Assembly: GCA_023395555.1 (NCBI GenBank)
Contig: JAEWYQ010000076.1
Span: 1 to 64,000 of the forward strand
Direction of reading: 5' to 3'
Source of the DNA: Bacillota bacterium
GTDB taxonomy: Bacteria > Bacillota > Clostridia > Lachnospirales > Lachnospiraceae
Length of the DNA stretch: 64,000 nucleotides
Below are positions 33,831 through 42,892 of the stretch, in pieces. The first letter of the stretch is position 1. Each line of letters starts with the position of its first letter. A program made the position numbers and the translations under genes. The notes under the pieces were generated by a model. It searched no databases and was not told the DNA's origin. It worked only from the letters and a program-made list of their open reading frames with translations.

Positions 33831-35207
33831 ATGGAATTAAAGAATAAGAAGGTTCTGGTGTTCGGAGCAGGAAAAAGCGGTGTTTCCGCAACAAGACTGC
33901 TGCAGAGGCAGGAGGCGGATGTAATATTATATGATTCCAATACAGAGCTTACCTGTAAGGATTTTAAGGATCAATTCAATACGGAGCAGCATTTTACCCT
34001 GGTTACGGGAGAGCTTCCCGAGGAGGTGATTGCCTCTTTGGAGCTTATGGTAATCAGTCCGGGTGTGGCGCTGGAGCATCCCCAGGTGGTACGGATTCGG
34101 GAAGCGCAGGTACCGGTATGGGGAGAGATTGAGCTTGCCTACCGCTATGCCAGGGGAAGGATTATCGGGATCACGGGGACCAACGGCAAGACCTCTACCA
34201 CGACCCTGGTAGGAGAGATCATGAATACCTATTTTGACGACGTTCATGTGGTCGGCAATATTGGAAGTCCCTTCACTGACATCGCTATGGAGACGACCCC
34301 GGGATCTATTTCCGTTATCGAGCTCTCCAGCTTTCAGCTGGAGACCATCCATGAGTTCCGGCCGGATGTCAGCGCGATTTTGAATATCACTCCGGATCAT
34401 CTGAACCGTCACCATACTATGGAGAATTATATTGCTATGAAGGAAAACATAGCAAAAAATCAGACCATGTCCCAGGTCTGTGTATTGAACTATGAGGATG
34501 GAATATTGCGGGAGATGGCGGGAAGGCTGAACACCCGGATTATATTTTACAGCAGTCTCAGGAGGCTGGAGGAGGGTCTGTACCTGGAGGGTGAAGATAT
34601 CTTCTACAGTGCCGGGGGCCGCAGGGAGCTTGTGGTCAATACGGGCCAGCTGAAGGTGCTGGGCAGACATATGTATGAGAATATGATGGCTGCCGTGGCA
34701 ATGGCATTGTCTGTGGGTGTGCCCGTGGATTTCATCCGCACTGCCCTGGTGAATTTTCGCGCGGTGGAGCATCGGATCGAATATGTGGAAACCATTGATG
34801 GCGTAACCTATTATAATGACTCGAAGGGAACCAACCCCGACGCTTCCATCAAAGCGGTTCAGGCAATGAGAACGCCGACCATAGTCATCGGAGGAGGTTA
34901 TGATAAGGAGATCCCCTTTGACGGCTGGATTGAGGCTTTTGACGGAAAGGTAAAATGCCTTGTTCTCCTGGGGCAGACCAGGGATCAGATTGCCGAGACG
35001 GCAAGACGGCATGGCTTTCATAATATCATTATGGCGGAGAGCTTGCAGGAAGCGGTGCAAATCAGCGCCGGGGCCGCACAGCCGGGGGATTCGGTTCTCC
35101 TGTCGCCGGCCTGCGCCAGCTGGGGAATGTTTGAGAATTATGAGCAGCGGGGCAATTTATTTAAGAAATACGTAAGGGCGTTAATGCCCGGGGCGAAGGA
35201 AATGTGA
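33831..35207 (+). CDS. murD: UDP-N-acetylmuramoylalanine-D-glutamate ligase
   Basis: A 458-residue cytoplasmic Mur ligase adding D-glutamate to UDP-MurNAc-L-Ala. N-terminal Rossmann motif VFGAGKSGVSATRLL, ATP loop GITGTNGKTSTT, ELSSFQLE, and ITPDHLNRH, with DSKGTNPDA and a final LSPACASWGMF that is characteristic of MurD. Length and order (mraY-murD-ftsW) are normal. Confidence 0.95.
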   Translation: MELKNKKVLVFGAGKSGVSATRLLQRQEADVILYDSNTELTCKDFKDQFNTEQHFTLVTGELPEEVIASLELMVISPGVALEHPQVVRIREAQVPVWGEIELAYRYARGRIIGITGTNGKTSTTTLVGEIMNTYFDDVHVVGNIGSPFTDIAMETTPGSISVIELSSFQLETIHEFRPDVSAILNITPDHLNRHHTMENYIAMKENIAKNQTMSQVCVLNYEDGILREMAGRLNTRIIFYSSLRRLEEGLYLEGEDIFYSAGGRRELVVNTGQLKVLGRHMYENMMAAVAMALSVGVPVDFIRTALVNFRAVEHRIEYVETIDGVTYYNDSKGTNPDASIKAVQAMRTPTIVIGGGYDKEIPFDGWIEAFDGKVKCLVLLGQTRDQIAETARRHGFHNIIMAESLQEAVQISAGAAQPGDSVLLSPACASWGMFENYEQRGNLFKKYVRALMPGAKEM

Positions 35208-35230
35208 CAGATTAAGTTGGGAGTGCGGAT

Positions 35231-36373
35231 ATGGCCAGAACAGCGGGAGAAGTGAATAAAAGAAAAATGCATAGCTATTATGATTACAGTCTGCTCTTTC
35301 TCATACTGTTTTTGGTATGTTTCGGACTGGTCATGATTTACAGCACCAGCTCCTATAATGCCCAGAGGACTCAGGGAGATGCCACCCACTATCTGCAAAG
35401 GCAGGCGCTGTTTGCAGGTGCGGGAATCCTGATTATGATCTTTGTGTCTAAGATTGATTACCGGGTTTATATTACGAAGCTGCCGGTGATCCGGCTGAGA
35501 CCGGTGGTTATTCTGTATTTTCTGTGTGCCGCGCTGCAGATGTATGTTCTTATCTTCGGCCCGCTGGTCAAGGGTTCCAGGCGCTGGATCGATCTGGGCT
35601 CCCTGGGGCGTTTTCAGCCCTCGGAGCTGACGAAGATCGCGGTCATTTTGTTTACTGCCTACATAGTGAATCTGGCTCCCAAGAAGCTGGATAAGTTCAC
35701 CGGATTTTTGCGCGTTGTGCTGTTTATTGCACCGCTGATGCTCTTAATTGTAGTAGAGAATTTCTCCACAGCCTTGATTGCAGGAATTATCATGGTTGCT
35801 ATCTGCTTTGTTGCCAGCAGGAAGAAGTTTTATTTTATTATTTCCGGAGCATTGCTGGCGGGGGGGGGAGCCGTCTTTATCATTCTGGAGCCTTACCGTT
35901 TTGAACGAATTGATATCTGGCTTAATGTGGAGACCCATCCCAAGGGCTATCAGATCCTCCAGGGGCTGTATGCCATTGCCTCCGGCGGTGTCTTTGGAAA
36001 GGGATTGGGAGAGAGTATGCAGAAGCTGGGCTTCATTCCTGAATCCCATAACGATATGATCTTCTCGGTGATTTGCGAGGAGTTGGGTCTTTTTGGGGCC
36101 TTCGCCCTAATTCTTCTTTTTCTGCTGCTGATCTGGCGCATCTTTATCATAGCCATCAATGCGGTGGATTTATATGGAGGGTTAATTGCTACCGGCGTGC
36201 TGGCACATATTGCATTCCAGGTATTGATTAATATAGCAGTGGTAACGAGCACTATTCCCACAACGGGAATTCCGCTGCCGTTTATCAGCTACGGAGGCAG
36301 CTCGGTTATGGTGATCCTCTTTGAGATGGGGATTGTACTGAGCGTATCCAATCAGATCAAAGGAGAGCGCTGA
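35231..36373 (+). CDS. ftsW: SEDS peptidoglycan polymerase FtsW/SpoVE
   Basis: A 380-residue SEDS-family glycosyltransferase with about ten membrane helices. Signature segments: FGLVMIYSTSSYNA, KGSRRWIDLG with FQPSELTK, GLGESMQKLGFIPESHNDMIFSVICEELG, and PTTGIPLPFISYGGSS. It polymerises glycan strands with a class B PBP. In this cluster it could pair with either preceding PBP, so FtsW and SpoVE cannot be separated from sequence alone. It is followed directly by murA. The usual murG is missing here. Confidence 0.92.
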   Translation: MARTAGEVNKRKMHSYYDYSLLFLILFLVCFGLVMIYSTSSYNAQRTQGDATHYLQRQALFAGAGILIMIFVSKIDYRVYITKLPVIRLRPVVILYFLCAALQMYVLIFGPLVKGSRRWIDLGSLGRFQPSELTKIAVILFTAYIVNLAPKKLDKFTGFLRVVLFIAPLMLLIVVENFSTALIAGIIMVAICFVASRKKFYFIISGALLAGGGAVFIILEPYRFERIDIWLNVETHPKGYQILQGLYAIASGGVFGKGLGESMQKLGFIPESHNDMIFSVICEELGLFGAFALILLFLLLIWRIFIIAINAVDLYGGLIATGVLAHIAFQVLINIAVVTSTIPTTGIPLPFISYGGSSVMVILFEMGIVLSVSNQIKGER

Positions 36374-36443
36374 AGAGGAATTCACGCGGACAAGTCCGAA
36401 AACATATAGTGTAGTATATTTCCTACAGCGTCTGAGGTGTGCT

Positions 36444-37715
36444 ATGTCAAGTATCGAGGTCATAGGCGGTAAGCAGTTAAAAGGTGAGCTTAACATACAA
36501 GGTTCAAAAAATGCAGCATTACCTGTAATTGCTGCTACTATTTTGAACAAGGGAACTACAGTACTGAAGAATTGCCCCAAAATACGGGATGTATGCCATA
36601 TGGTGAACATACTGCGTGAGCTGGGATGCGCGGCTTACTGGGAGGGCAATACCCTTTATGTGGACAGCAGGGATTCCTCAGTCACCTCGGTTCCCGAGGA
36701 ATTTGTTACGAAGATGCGAAGCTCCATTCTCTTCCTGGGCGCACTGCTGGGCAGGCACCATGAGGTTACCATTGCTTATCCGGGAGGCTGCTCCATTGGA
36801 AAGCGTCCCATTGATTATCATTTAAAAGCCATCGGAAAAATGAATGTGACTCAGGAATTCACCGGTGAGAATGAGAATATGATTCATTGTACCTCGCCCC
36901 AGATTCTTGGAAATGATATCTTCCTGGAGTTTCCCAGCGTTGGGGCAACACAGAATGTAATTCTGACCGCGGTGCTTTCCGAGGGCACCACCAGAATCTT
37001 CAATGCGGCCAGGGAGCCGGAGGTCATAGAGGTATGCCGGTATCTGAACAGTGCCGGAGCGAAGATCCGGGGTGAGGGCGGTGCCTTTATCGAGATCCGG
37101 GGAGTGGAAGCCCTCCATGATGTGGAGTTTGTCCTGTCCTCAGACCGGATTGTGGCAGGAACCTACATGGCGGCCATAGCCGGGGCAGGAGGGGAAGCCA
37201 CGTTGATCAATGCTCCTGCCGGACACCTGGAATCAACCATCCGTATCTTGAGAAAGATCGGATGCGCCATTGATACCACGGAAGATACGATAAAGGTATG
37301 TATGAAAAAGAGAGCAAAGGCGCTGGATATGCTTAAGACCCAGCCCTACCCGGGATTTCCTACGGATATGCAGTCGCAGATGATGTCTGTGCTATGCCTG
37401 GCGGATGGGGAAAGCACCATTATGGAGGAGATTTTTGAATCGCGTTTTCAGACTGTGGAAGAGCTTCAAAAGATGGGAGCCCTGATCCGCATAGAGGATG
37501 AGAATAAAAAAGCAGTGATTACAGGAGTGAAGGAGCTTAAGGGGGCCGCGGTAGAGGCCCGTGACCTGCGGGGGGGAGCCGCGCTGGTGATTGCCGGACT
37601 CTGTGCCCGGGGCACCACAATAATCCGGGACGCCACAAGCATAGAGCGGGGGTATGAGAATATCTGCCGGGATCTGGAGCTGCTGGGCGCCGAAATAAGA
37701 TACTGCAGTGTATAG
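36444..37715 (+). CDS. murA: UDP-N-acetylglucosamine 1-carboxyvinyltransferase
   Basis: A 423-residue EPSP-synthase-like enzyme for the first committed step of peptidoglycan synthesis. The N-terminus has GSKNAALPVIAA, and the active-site loop carries the fosfomycin-reactive cysteine in PGGCSIGKRPIDYH. FPTDMQSQMM and a C-terminal IERGYENI are also typical. It sits in the place where Bacillus has murG/murB, and is followed by divIB. Confidence 0.94.
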   Translation: MSSIEVIGGKQLKGELNIQGSKNAALPVIAATILNKGTTVLKNCPKIRDVCHMVNILRELGCAAYWEGNTLYVDSRDSSVTSVPEEFVTKMRSSILFLGALLGRHHEVTIAYPGGCSIGKRPIDYHLKAIGKMNVTQEFTGENENMIHCTSPQILGNDIFLEFPSVGATQNVILTAVLSEGTTRIFNAAREPEVIEVCRYLNSAGAKIRGEGGAFIEIRGVEALHDVEFVLSSDRIVAGTYMAAIAGAGGEATLINAPAGHLESTIRILRKIGCAIDTTEDTIKVCMKKRAKALDMLKTQPYPGFPTDMQSQMMSVLCLADGESTIMEEIFESRFQTVEELQKMGALIRIEDENKKAVITGVKELKGAAVEARDLRGGAALVIAGLCARGTTIIRDATSIERGYENICRDLELLGAEIRYCSV

Positions 37716-37738
37716 TCAAATACTATGGGAGCAACAGG

Positions 37739-38497
37739 ATGAATCGAATACGTTCAAGAAATTCAAACAAGGTACTGGTGAGAATATGGAGAAAACTGTT
37801 TCTGCTGCTTCTGGTTCTTGGTATACCGGCCGCCGTGTTTCTTGCCGCCTTCCACATAGAGAAACTGGAGGTGGTGGGCACGCAAAAATACACACAGGAA
37901 CAGATTGCCGAAGTTCTGATACAAACGAAGCCGGACACCAACTCCCTTTACTTGTACTTAAAGCACCGGTACTTTGCCGATGTCCGGCTGCCCTTTGTGG
38001 AGAAAATTGATCTTGTCATGAAGGATACGCATACGATTACTGTATATGTATATGAGAAAACGGTAGCCGGATGTGTGGAGTTCATGGGAGAATACATGTA
38101 TTTTGACAAGGATGGAATCATTGTGGAGAGCTCCTCCAGGCAGCTGGAGGGGGTTCCCGTGGTGAAAGGGCTGAAATTCAGCAGGATCATTCTTGGTGAG
38201 AAGATGATTCTTGGTGAAAAGATGATGGCTCGGAAGGATGAATTATTTGATGTGATCATTAATCTGACACAGCTGATCGGGAAGTTCGGGCTTGAGGTAG
38301 ATGCCATTTCCTTTAACAGCAGCTATGAAGTCACCCTGAATTGCGATGAAATTAAAGTGCTGCTGGGCAAAAAAAACACTTATGATGAAGAGCTTTCCAG
38401 ATTGAAGGGGATTTTGGAAGAGGTGGAAGGCAGGGAACTTGTCATTGATATGAAGAAAGGTACCGATACCATCATCGGGAAGCCCAAGAAACCATGA
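37739..38497 (+). CDS. ftsQ: Division protein DivIB/FtsQ
   Basis: A 252-residue bitopic protein: a basic N-terminus, one membrane helix at about 21-38 (LFLLLLVLGIPAAVFLAAF), a POTRA domain (about 40-105, starting EVVGTQKYTQEQIAEVL), and a beta domain. It joins FtsL and DivIC in the septal complex. At about residues 151-162 the segment ILGEKM is tandemly repeated, encoded by two near-identical 18-base units (see 38189-38224). It precedes ftsZ, without an ftsA. Confidence 0.85.
   Translation: MNRIRSRNSNKVLVRIWRKLFLLLLVLGIPAAVFLAAFHIEKLEVVGTQKYTQEQIAEVLIQTKPDTNSLYLYLKHRYFADVRLPFVEKIDLVMKDTHTITVYVYEKTVAGCVEFMGEYMYFDKDGIIVESSSRQLEGVPVVKGLKFSRIILGEKMILGEKMMARKDELFDVIINLTQLIGKFGLEVDAISFNSSYEVTLNCDEIKVLLGKKNTYDEELSRLKGILEEVEGRELVIDMKKGTDTIIGKPKKP
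38189..38224 (+). repeat. In-frame 18-bp tandem duplication in ftsQ
   Basis: attcttggtgagaagatg is directly followed by the same sequence with one change (g to a). It keeps the reading frame and repeats ILGEKM in the protein, so it looks like a recent slippage event. Confidence 0.85.
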
Positions 38498-38546
38498 GAT
38501 CCAATAAAGTAAGTGAAATAAAATACAATTTTTTTTAAAATTATGC

Positions 38547-38575
38547 TTGATTATTTGGGAATTTAAAGATATCAT
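38547..38575 (+). promoter_or_regulatory. Possible sigma-A promoter before ftsZ
   Basis: TTGATT at 38547-38552 and TATCAT at 38570-38575 are 17 bases apart in the 240-base gap before ftsZ, giving ftsZ its own promoter apart from the dcw operon. Confidence 0.45.
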
Positions 38576-38588
38576 ATAAGGTAGGATT

Positions 38589-38614
38589 ATAGGATACCAT
38601 AATTAGTAGTGAAT
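38589..38614 (+). promoter_or_regulatory. Possible sigma-H promoter before ftsZ
   Basis: ATAGGATAC at 38589-38597 and AGTGAAT at 38608-38614 resemble the sigma-H elements RnAGGAwWW and RnnGAAT. The AGGA-to-GAAT gap is 16 bases, close to the known range. Bacillus ftsAZ has a sigma-H promoter that boosts FtsZ at sporulation onset. Confidence 0.35.
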
Positions 38615-38737
38615 AGAGAAAATATCCCATCATCATGTGGTTTTGGAAAGAAATTGAAAGAAGTGAAAGTTGGAAGCAGAAAGCAATCATAACATTGTCT
38701 GGTCAAAATAGAGAATACAATGAAGGAGGAATTGACC

Positions 38738-39982
38738 TTGCTTGAGATAAGAACAAATGAGGCGGACACCACTGCAAAAATACTGGTAATCGGGGTAGGG
38801 GGAGCAGGGAATAACGCCGTTAATCGAATGATAGAAGAGAATATCCTCGGGGTTGAGTTTGTTTGTGTGAATACGGACAAGCAGCATCTGAAGAATTGCA
38901 AAGCCAATTTATGCATACAGATCGGTGAAAAGCTGACAAAGGGACTGGGTGCAGGAGCCCAGCCTGAGATTGGACAGAAGGCTGCGGAAGAGAGCAAGGA
39001 ACAATTGGCGGAGATCATCAAAGGCTCCGATATGGTTTTTGTAACCTGCGGCATGGGCGGAGGAACCGGCACCGGTGCGGCCCCCGTAGTTGCCCAGATT
39101 GCAAAGGATATGGGAATTCTGACCGTAGGAATTGTAACCAAGCCTTTTAAATTTGAAGCGAAGACGAGGATGACCAATGCGGTTGCAGGAATTGACCGGC
39201 TGAAGGAGCATGTGGACACCTTGATTGTAATCCCCAATGATAAATTATTGGAGATCGTTGACCGGAGAACCACCATGCCGGATGCTCTGCGCAAGGCGGA
39301 TGAGGTGCTTCAGCAGGGCGTTCAGGGTATCACGGATCTCATTAATGTTCCGGGCCTGATCAACCTGGACTTTGCCGATGTCCAGACGGTTATGAAGGAC
39401 AAGGGTGTGGCTCACATCGGTATCGGTATGGGAGTCGGCGATGACAAGTGCATTGATGCCGTTAAACAGGCTATTACCAGCCCGCTGTTGGAGACAACCA
39501 TCCAGGGAGCATCCCATGTCATCATCAATATTTCAGGAGATATCAGTCTGGTGGAGGCCAATGATGCAGCCACACTGGTACAGGAGCTGGCAGGGGATTC
39601 CGCTAATATCATCTTCGGCGCCATGTTTGATGATGTAAATCCGGACACAGCCACCATTACCGTAATTGCCACCGGTCTGGATGCCAAATCCAGAGAGATG
39701 GTGAAGACCCCGGATTTCCTGAGAAGGCCCCAGAATAATTCAGGCGGCTTGAAGACCTCTCCCAAGCCGGAGTTTAATTTAAACAGACCGTATTCCTCCG
39801 GAAGCAGCTATGGGAACACGAATCAACACAGCTCACATCTGTATTCCCCTCAGCCGGGCTATCTGGCAGAACAGGGGCAGCGTCCGGTAAGCCAGCCCGC
39901 CAAGGCGCCGGCCAATACCAATACGGATCCCAGCGGAATTAAGATTCCTGAGTTCTTGCAGAAGAACCGCCACAATAAATAG
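38738..39982 (+). CDS. ftsZ: Cell division GTPase FtsZ
   Basis: A 414-residue tubulin-like GTPase that forms the division ring. Motifs: [15 protein letters not shown], the tubulin signature [11 protein letters not shown], the T7 catalytic loop region [11 protein letters not shown], a variable Gln/Ser/Pro-rich linker (about 335-395), and the C-terminal peptide [11 protein letters not shown] that binds partner proteins. TTG 38738 is chosen: AAGGAGG at 38723-38729 is placed eight bases before it. The ATG at 38720 overlaps that ribosome site. Confidence 0.95.
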   Translation: MLEIRTNEADTTAKILVIGVGGAGNNAVNRMIEENILGVEFVCVNTDKQHLKNCKANLCIQIGEKLTKGLGAGAQPEIGQKAAEESKEQLAEIIKGSDMVFVTCGMGGGTGTGAAPVVAQIAKDMGILTVGIVTKPFKFEAKTRMTNAVAGIDRLKEHVDTLIVIPNDKLLEIVDRRTTMPDALRKADEVLQQGVQGITDLINVPGLINLDFADVQTVMKDKGVAHIGIGMGVGDDKCIDAVKQAITSPLLETTIQGASHVIINISGDISLVEANDAATLVQELAGDSANIIFGAMFDDVNPDTATITVIATGLDAKSREMVKTPDFLRRPQNNSGGLKTSPKPEFNLNRPYSSGSSYGNTNQHSSHLYSPQPGYLAEQGQRPVSQPAKAPANTNTDPSGIKIPEFLQKNRHNK

Positions 39983-40012
39983 AAAAATCTTAATACATAA
40001 GAGATTAAGGCT

Positions 40013-40052
40013 GTCAGATTATTTGTTAGTAAATGATCTGACGGTCTTTTTT
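40013..40052 (+). terminator. Intrinsic terminator after ftsZ
   Basis: Bases 40013-40019 (gtcagat) pair with 40036-40042 (atctgac), followed by tctttttt. It starts 31 bases after the ftsZ stop and separates the dcw cluster from spoIIGA. Confidence 0.8.
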
Positions 40053-40124
40053 GTCTTGGGAAATCGATTTCATTAGAAAAAGGTAGAATTATGAAAATGA
40101 AAAACATGGAATGAAAGCCAGGAA

Positions 40125-40157
40125 CTGACATAATTTGGAAGGGAAACAAGTTATAAT
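40125..40157 (+). promoter_or_regulatory. Long-spacer spoIIG-type promoter
   Basis: CTGACA at 40125-40130 and TATAAT at 40152-40157 are 21 bases apart. The Bacillus spoIIG promoter is known for an overlong (22-base) spacer that is overcome by Spo0A-P. Clean 0A boxes were not found by eye. Confidence 0.5.
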
Positions 40158-40204
40158 CGGTTATGTACCTGTGAACTTCTGCTGAATAAAGGAGGAGGTG
40201 AAAA

Positions 40205-41176
40205 TTGTATATTGAAATTTATCCGGATATGGTATTTGTCCTGAATTTCCTTATGGATTTCCTCCTGCTGGTTCTCGTGAAAGCGGTGAACCGGAAGCAG
40301 AGTAAGGTATGGCGTATGCTGGCAGGTGCGGCTGCAGGGGGAATGTGTGCCGTGCTTATCAGTCTGCTGCCCTGGCTGAACAGCATCAGCGCCTTCCATG
40401 GCAGGGCGGGACTGCTTCGGGGACTTCAGATAGCGGTAAAACTGCTGGGCATGCCCCCGATGCTGCTGATTGCCTTTGGAAGAGCGAAATGGAGTGATTT
40501 CTTAAAACAGATCATAAGCCTGTTTTTGATCACCTGTTTTGCGGGAGGGCTGATGAATTCCTTGTATTACGATACGAAATTGGGACTGTATCTGCTTCAT
40601 TGGGGAGATGTGGTCATCCTCAGCAATATTTCCATGGGTTTTGTGATCGCGGTAATGACGGGAGTGCTTTTTCTGGCCGCAGGGCTTTTGTTCCTCCGGC
40701 GCTATTACAGCCGCAAGGATAAGGAGGTGTACAGGGTGGAGCTTTCCTATGAGGGCAGGAGGCTTCAGACCTCGGGTCTGATGGACACGGGGAATTGTCT
40801 TGTGGATCCTTTGTATCACAGACCGGTAATCGTCATTGAACGGGAGCTTTTGAAGGAGCTTTTGCCCGGGGATGCCATGGATGAATTTGAGAATACGAAA
40901 CATTATCTCAGGGGAGAATATGACGGAAGTGAGAGTGCTTTGGCCCTGGACCGGTCCGGTGCCTCCGGAAGGCTGTTTCCCCGTTTGAGAACGATCCCCT
41001 ATACTTCCGTTGGGAATGCCCGGGGAATCATGTTTGGGCTGATGCTGGATCACATTCTCATTCATACGGGGAAGGAATGTGTGTGCTGCAACAAGGTGAC
41101 TGCGGCAATTTCGGATCATCCGTTATCGCCGAAAGAGGAATACCATGTTATTTTACATAGGGAACTTTTAATATAA
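40205..41176 (+). CDS. spoIIGA: Sigma-E processing aspartic peptidase SpoIIGA
   Basis: A 323-residue membrane aspartic protease that cleaves the pro-sequence of sigma-E after a signal from the forespore (SpoIIR). The first half has five membrane helices ([17 protein letters not shown] and others). The second half has the catalytic [11 protein letters not shown] at about residues 192-202 and a C-terminal region with [12 protein letters not shown] 40205 is the start, with GGAGGAGGTG just upstream. sigE follows after 20 bases. Confidence 0.93.
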   Translation: MYIEIYPDMVFVLNFLMDFLLLVLVKAVNRKQSKVWRMLAGAAAGGMCAVLISLLPWLNSISAFHGRAGLLRGLQIAVKLLGMPPMLLIAFGRAKWSDFLKQIISLFLITCFAGGLMNSLYYDTKLGLYLLHWGDVVILSNISMGFVIAVMTGVLFLAAGLLFLRRYYSRKDKEVYRVELSYEGRRLQTSGLMDTGNCLVDPLYHRPVIVIERELLKELLPGDAMDEFENTKHYLRGEYDGSESALALDRSGASGRLFPRLRTIPYTSVGNARGIMFGLMLDHILIHTGKECVCCNKVTAAISDHPLSPKEEYHVILHRELLI

Positions 41177-41196
41177 GTAATCTTGGGAGGTTGAGT

Positions 41197-41937
41197 ATGC
41201 TTTTAAAGTTATCGATACAGAATAAATTTCAATTTCGGATGATCCCGGACATTAGAACAATCATATTCGGACATAAAGGAGAGATACATTACATCGGCGG
41301 TGCCGAGGTTCTTCCGCCGCCCCTGGATCAGATCAGGGAAGCCGAGGTAATCAGTGCCCTGGGAACGGAGAGGGACAGTGAGATGAAATCCATTCTTGTG
41401 GAGCATAATCTCAGACTGGTGGTCTACATAGCCAAGAAATTTGACAATACCGGCGTCGGAGTGGAGGATCTGATCTCCATCGGAACCATCGGCCTGATCA
41501 AAGCCATCAATACCTTTAATCCGGAAAAGAATATAAAGCTGGCCACCTATGCCTCCCGGTGCATTGAAAATGAGATTCTCATGTATCTGAGACGGAACAA
41601 CAAGACAAAGCTGGAAGTATCCATTGACGAGCCTCTGAATGTGGACTGGGACGGCAATGAGCTTCTTCTCTCGGATATTCTGGGAACGGAGGAGGATGTA
41701 ATATACCGCAATATTGAGGAAGAAGTTGACCGCAAGCTGCTTCGCAAGGCCCTTTCCAAGCTGTCGGAACGGGAGCGGGTGATAGTGGATTTACGCTTCG
41801 GATTGAATACGGATGACGGAATTGAACGGACCCAGAAGGAAGTGGCGGATTTGCTGGGAATATCCCAATCTTATATATCACGTCTGGAAAAGAAGATTAT
41901 CAAACGGCTGAAAAAAGAGATGGTGCGTTTTGAATAA
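41197..41937 (+). CDS. sigE: RNA polymerase sigma-E precursor (sporulation)
   Basis: A 246-residue sigma-70 family factor active in the mother cell. The first 20 or so residues form the amphipathic, membrane-associated pro-sequence cut by SpoIIGA. Region 2 has [19 protein letters not shown] and [15 protein letters not shown]; region 4 has [20 protein letters not shown] 41197 is chosen over TTG 41191 by the GGGAGG at 41185-41190. It forms an operon with spoIIGA. Confidence 0.95.
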   Translation: MLLKLSIQNKFQFRMIPDIRTIIFGHKGEIHYIGGAEVLPPPLDQIREAEVISALGTERDSEMKSILVEHNLRLVVYIAKKFDNTGVGVEDLISIGTIGLIKAINTFNPEKNIKLATYASRCIENEILMYLRRNNKTKLEVSIDEPLNVDWDGNELLLSDILGTEEDVIYRNIEEEVDRKLLRKALSKLSERERVIVDLRFGLNTDDGIERTQKEVADLLGISQSYISRLEKKIIKRLKKEMVRFE

Positions 41938-41971
41938 TTAAGACATGGAAATTATTTCTTACCTTATTATC

Positions 41972-42001
41972 GTATAAAATAGAGCCAATGAGTGAATCAT
42001 T
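41972..42001 (+). promoter_or_regulatory. Possible forespore sigma-F/sigma-G promoter before sigG
   Basis: GTATA at 41972-41976 fits the -35 (GYATA). GTGAATCATT at 41992-42001 is a partial fit to the -10, with 15 bases between them. Bacillus sigG has such a promoter. The match is imperfect. Confidence 0.35.
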
Positions 42002-42023
42002 TATAGAAGAAAATGAATGATTC
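41994..42023 (+). promoter_or_regulatory. Inverted repeat abutting the sigG ribosome site
   Basis: Bases 41994-42001 (gaatcatt) and 42016-42023 (aatgattc) are perfect complements. The right arm ends directly before the GGAGG at 42024-42028. It could be a translation control hairpin or an operator. Confidence 0.45.
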
Positions 42024-42035
42024 GGAGGTTTCGAT

Positions 42036-42812
42036 ATGGCTCTTTATAAGGTTGAGATTTGCGGTGTGAACACATCTAAGTTGCCATTGTTAAAAAACAG
42101 TGAAAAGGATGAATTGTTTCAGAGAATATTAAACGGCGACAAGGAGGCCAGAGAGCTCTATATTAAAGGAAATCTCAGGCTGGTGCTGTCCATTATACAG
42201 AGATTTTCAGGAAGCAATGAGAATGTGGATGATTTATTCCAGATCGGCTGTATCGGTCTTATGAAGGCAATCGATAATTTTGACATAACACAGAATGTAA
42301 AGTTCTCTACCTATGCGGTTCCCATGATCATCGGAGAGATCCGGAGATACTTAAGAGACAATAACGCAATCCGTGTGAGCCGTTCCCTCCGGGATACGGC
42401 ATATAAGGCTATTTACGCCAAGGAGGCCCTGATAAAGCGCAATGAAAAGGAGCCTACCATCAGCGAGATTGCTCAGGAGATCGGTATCAGCAAGGAGGAT
42501 ATCGTATATGCCCTGGATGCCATCCAGAGTCCGGTGTCCCTCTATGATCCGGTCTATGTGGAGGGCGGGGATTCCCTGTACATTATGGATCAGGTCAGTG
42601 ACAAGAAGAACAAGGAGGAGAACTGGATCGAGGAAATCTCCTTGAAGGAAGCCATGGACAAATTATCCGCCAGGGAGCATAATATTATCAAGCTCCGCTT
42701 TTTTGAAGGGAAGACCCAGATGGAGGTGGCAAAGGAGATCAATATCTCCCAGGCTCAGGTCAGCCGTCTGGAGAAATCAGCATTGAAGAATATGCGAAAT
42801 CATTTGATATAA
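42036..42812 (+). CDS. sigG: RNA polymerase sigma-G (late forespore)
   Basis: A 258-residue sigma factor for late forespore genes. The N-terminus VEICGVNTSKLP is the sigma-G hallmark segment. Region 2 contains LFQIGCIGLMKAIDNFD and FSTYAVPMIIGEIRRYL; region 3 TISEIAQEIGIS; and region 4 TQMEVAKEINISQAQVSRLEK. No pro-sequence is present. It lies 98 bases after sigE, as in Bacillus and most Clostridia. Confidence 0.95.
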   Translation: MALYKVEICGVNTSKLPLLKNSEKDELFQRILNGDKEARELYIKGNLRLVLSIIQRFSGSNENVDDLFQIGCIGLMKAIDNFDITQNVKFSTYAVPMIIGEIRRYLRDNNAIRVSRSLRDTAYKAIYAKEALIKRNEKEPTISEIAQEIGISKEDIVYALDAIQSPVSLYDPVYVEGGDSLYIMDQVSDKKNKEENWIEEISLKEAMDKLSAREHNIIKLRFFEGKTQMEVAKEINISQAQVSRLEKSALKNMRNHLI

Positions 42813-42830
42813 ATAAAGATGGGGAATATG

Positions 42831-42865
42831 GCAGAAAGGAGGGTATGGTGCTCCCTCCTTTCTGC
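42831..42865. terminator. Bidirectional terminator between sigG and the sugar kinase
   Basis: Bases 42831-42843 (gcagaaaggaggg) pair perfectly with 42853-42865. A T-rich tail (gttcctttta) follows on the forward strand. It lies between convergent genes. Confidence 0.75.
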
Positions 42866-42892
42866 TATGTTCCTTTTAGATTCGTATGCTTA

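Noticed and set aside
40013..40160. Spo0A boxes before spoIIGA
   Set aside because: Only loose partial matches to TGTCGAA were seen. None was good enough to report as a site.
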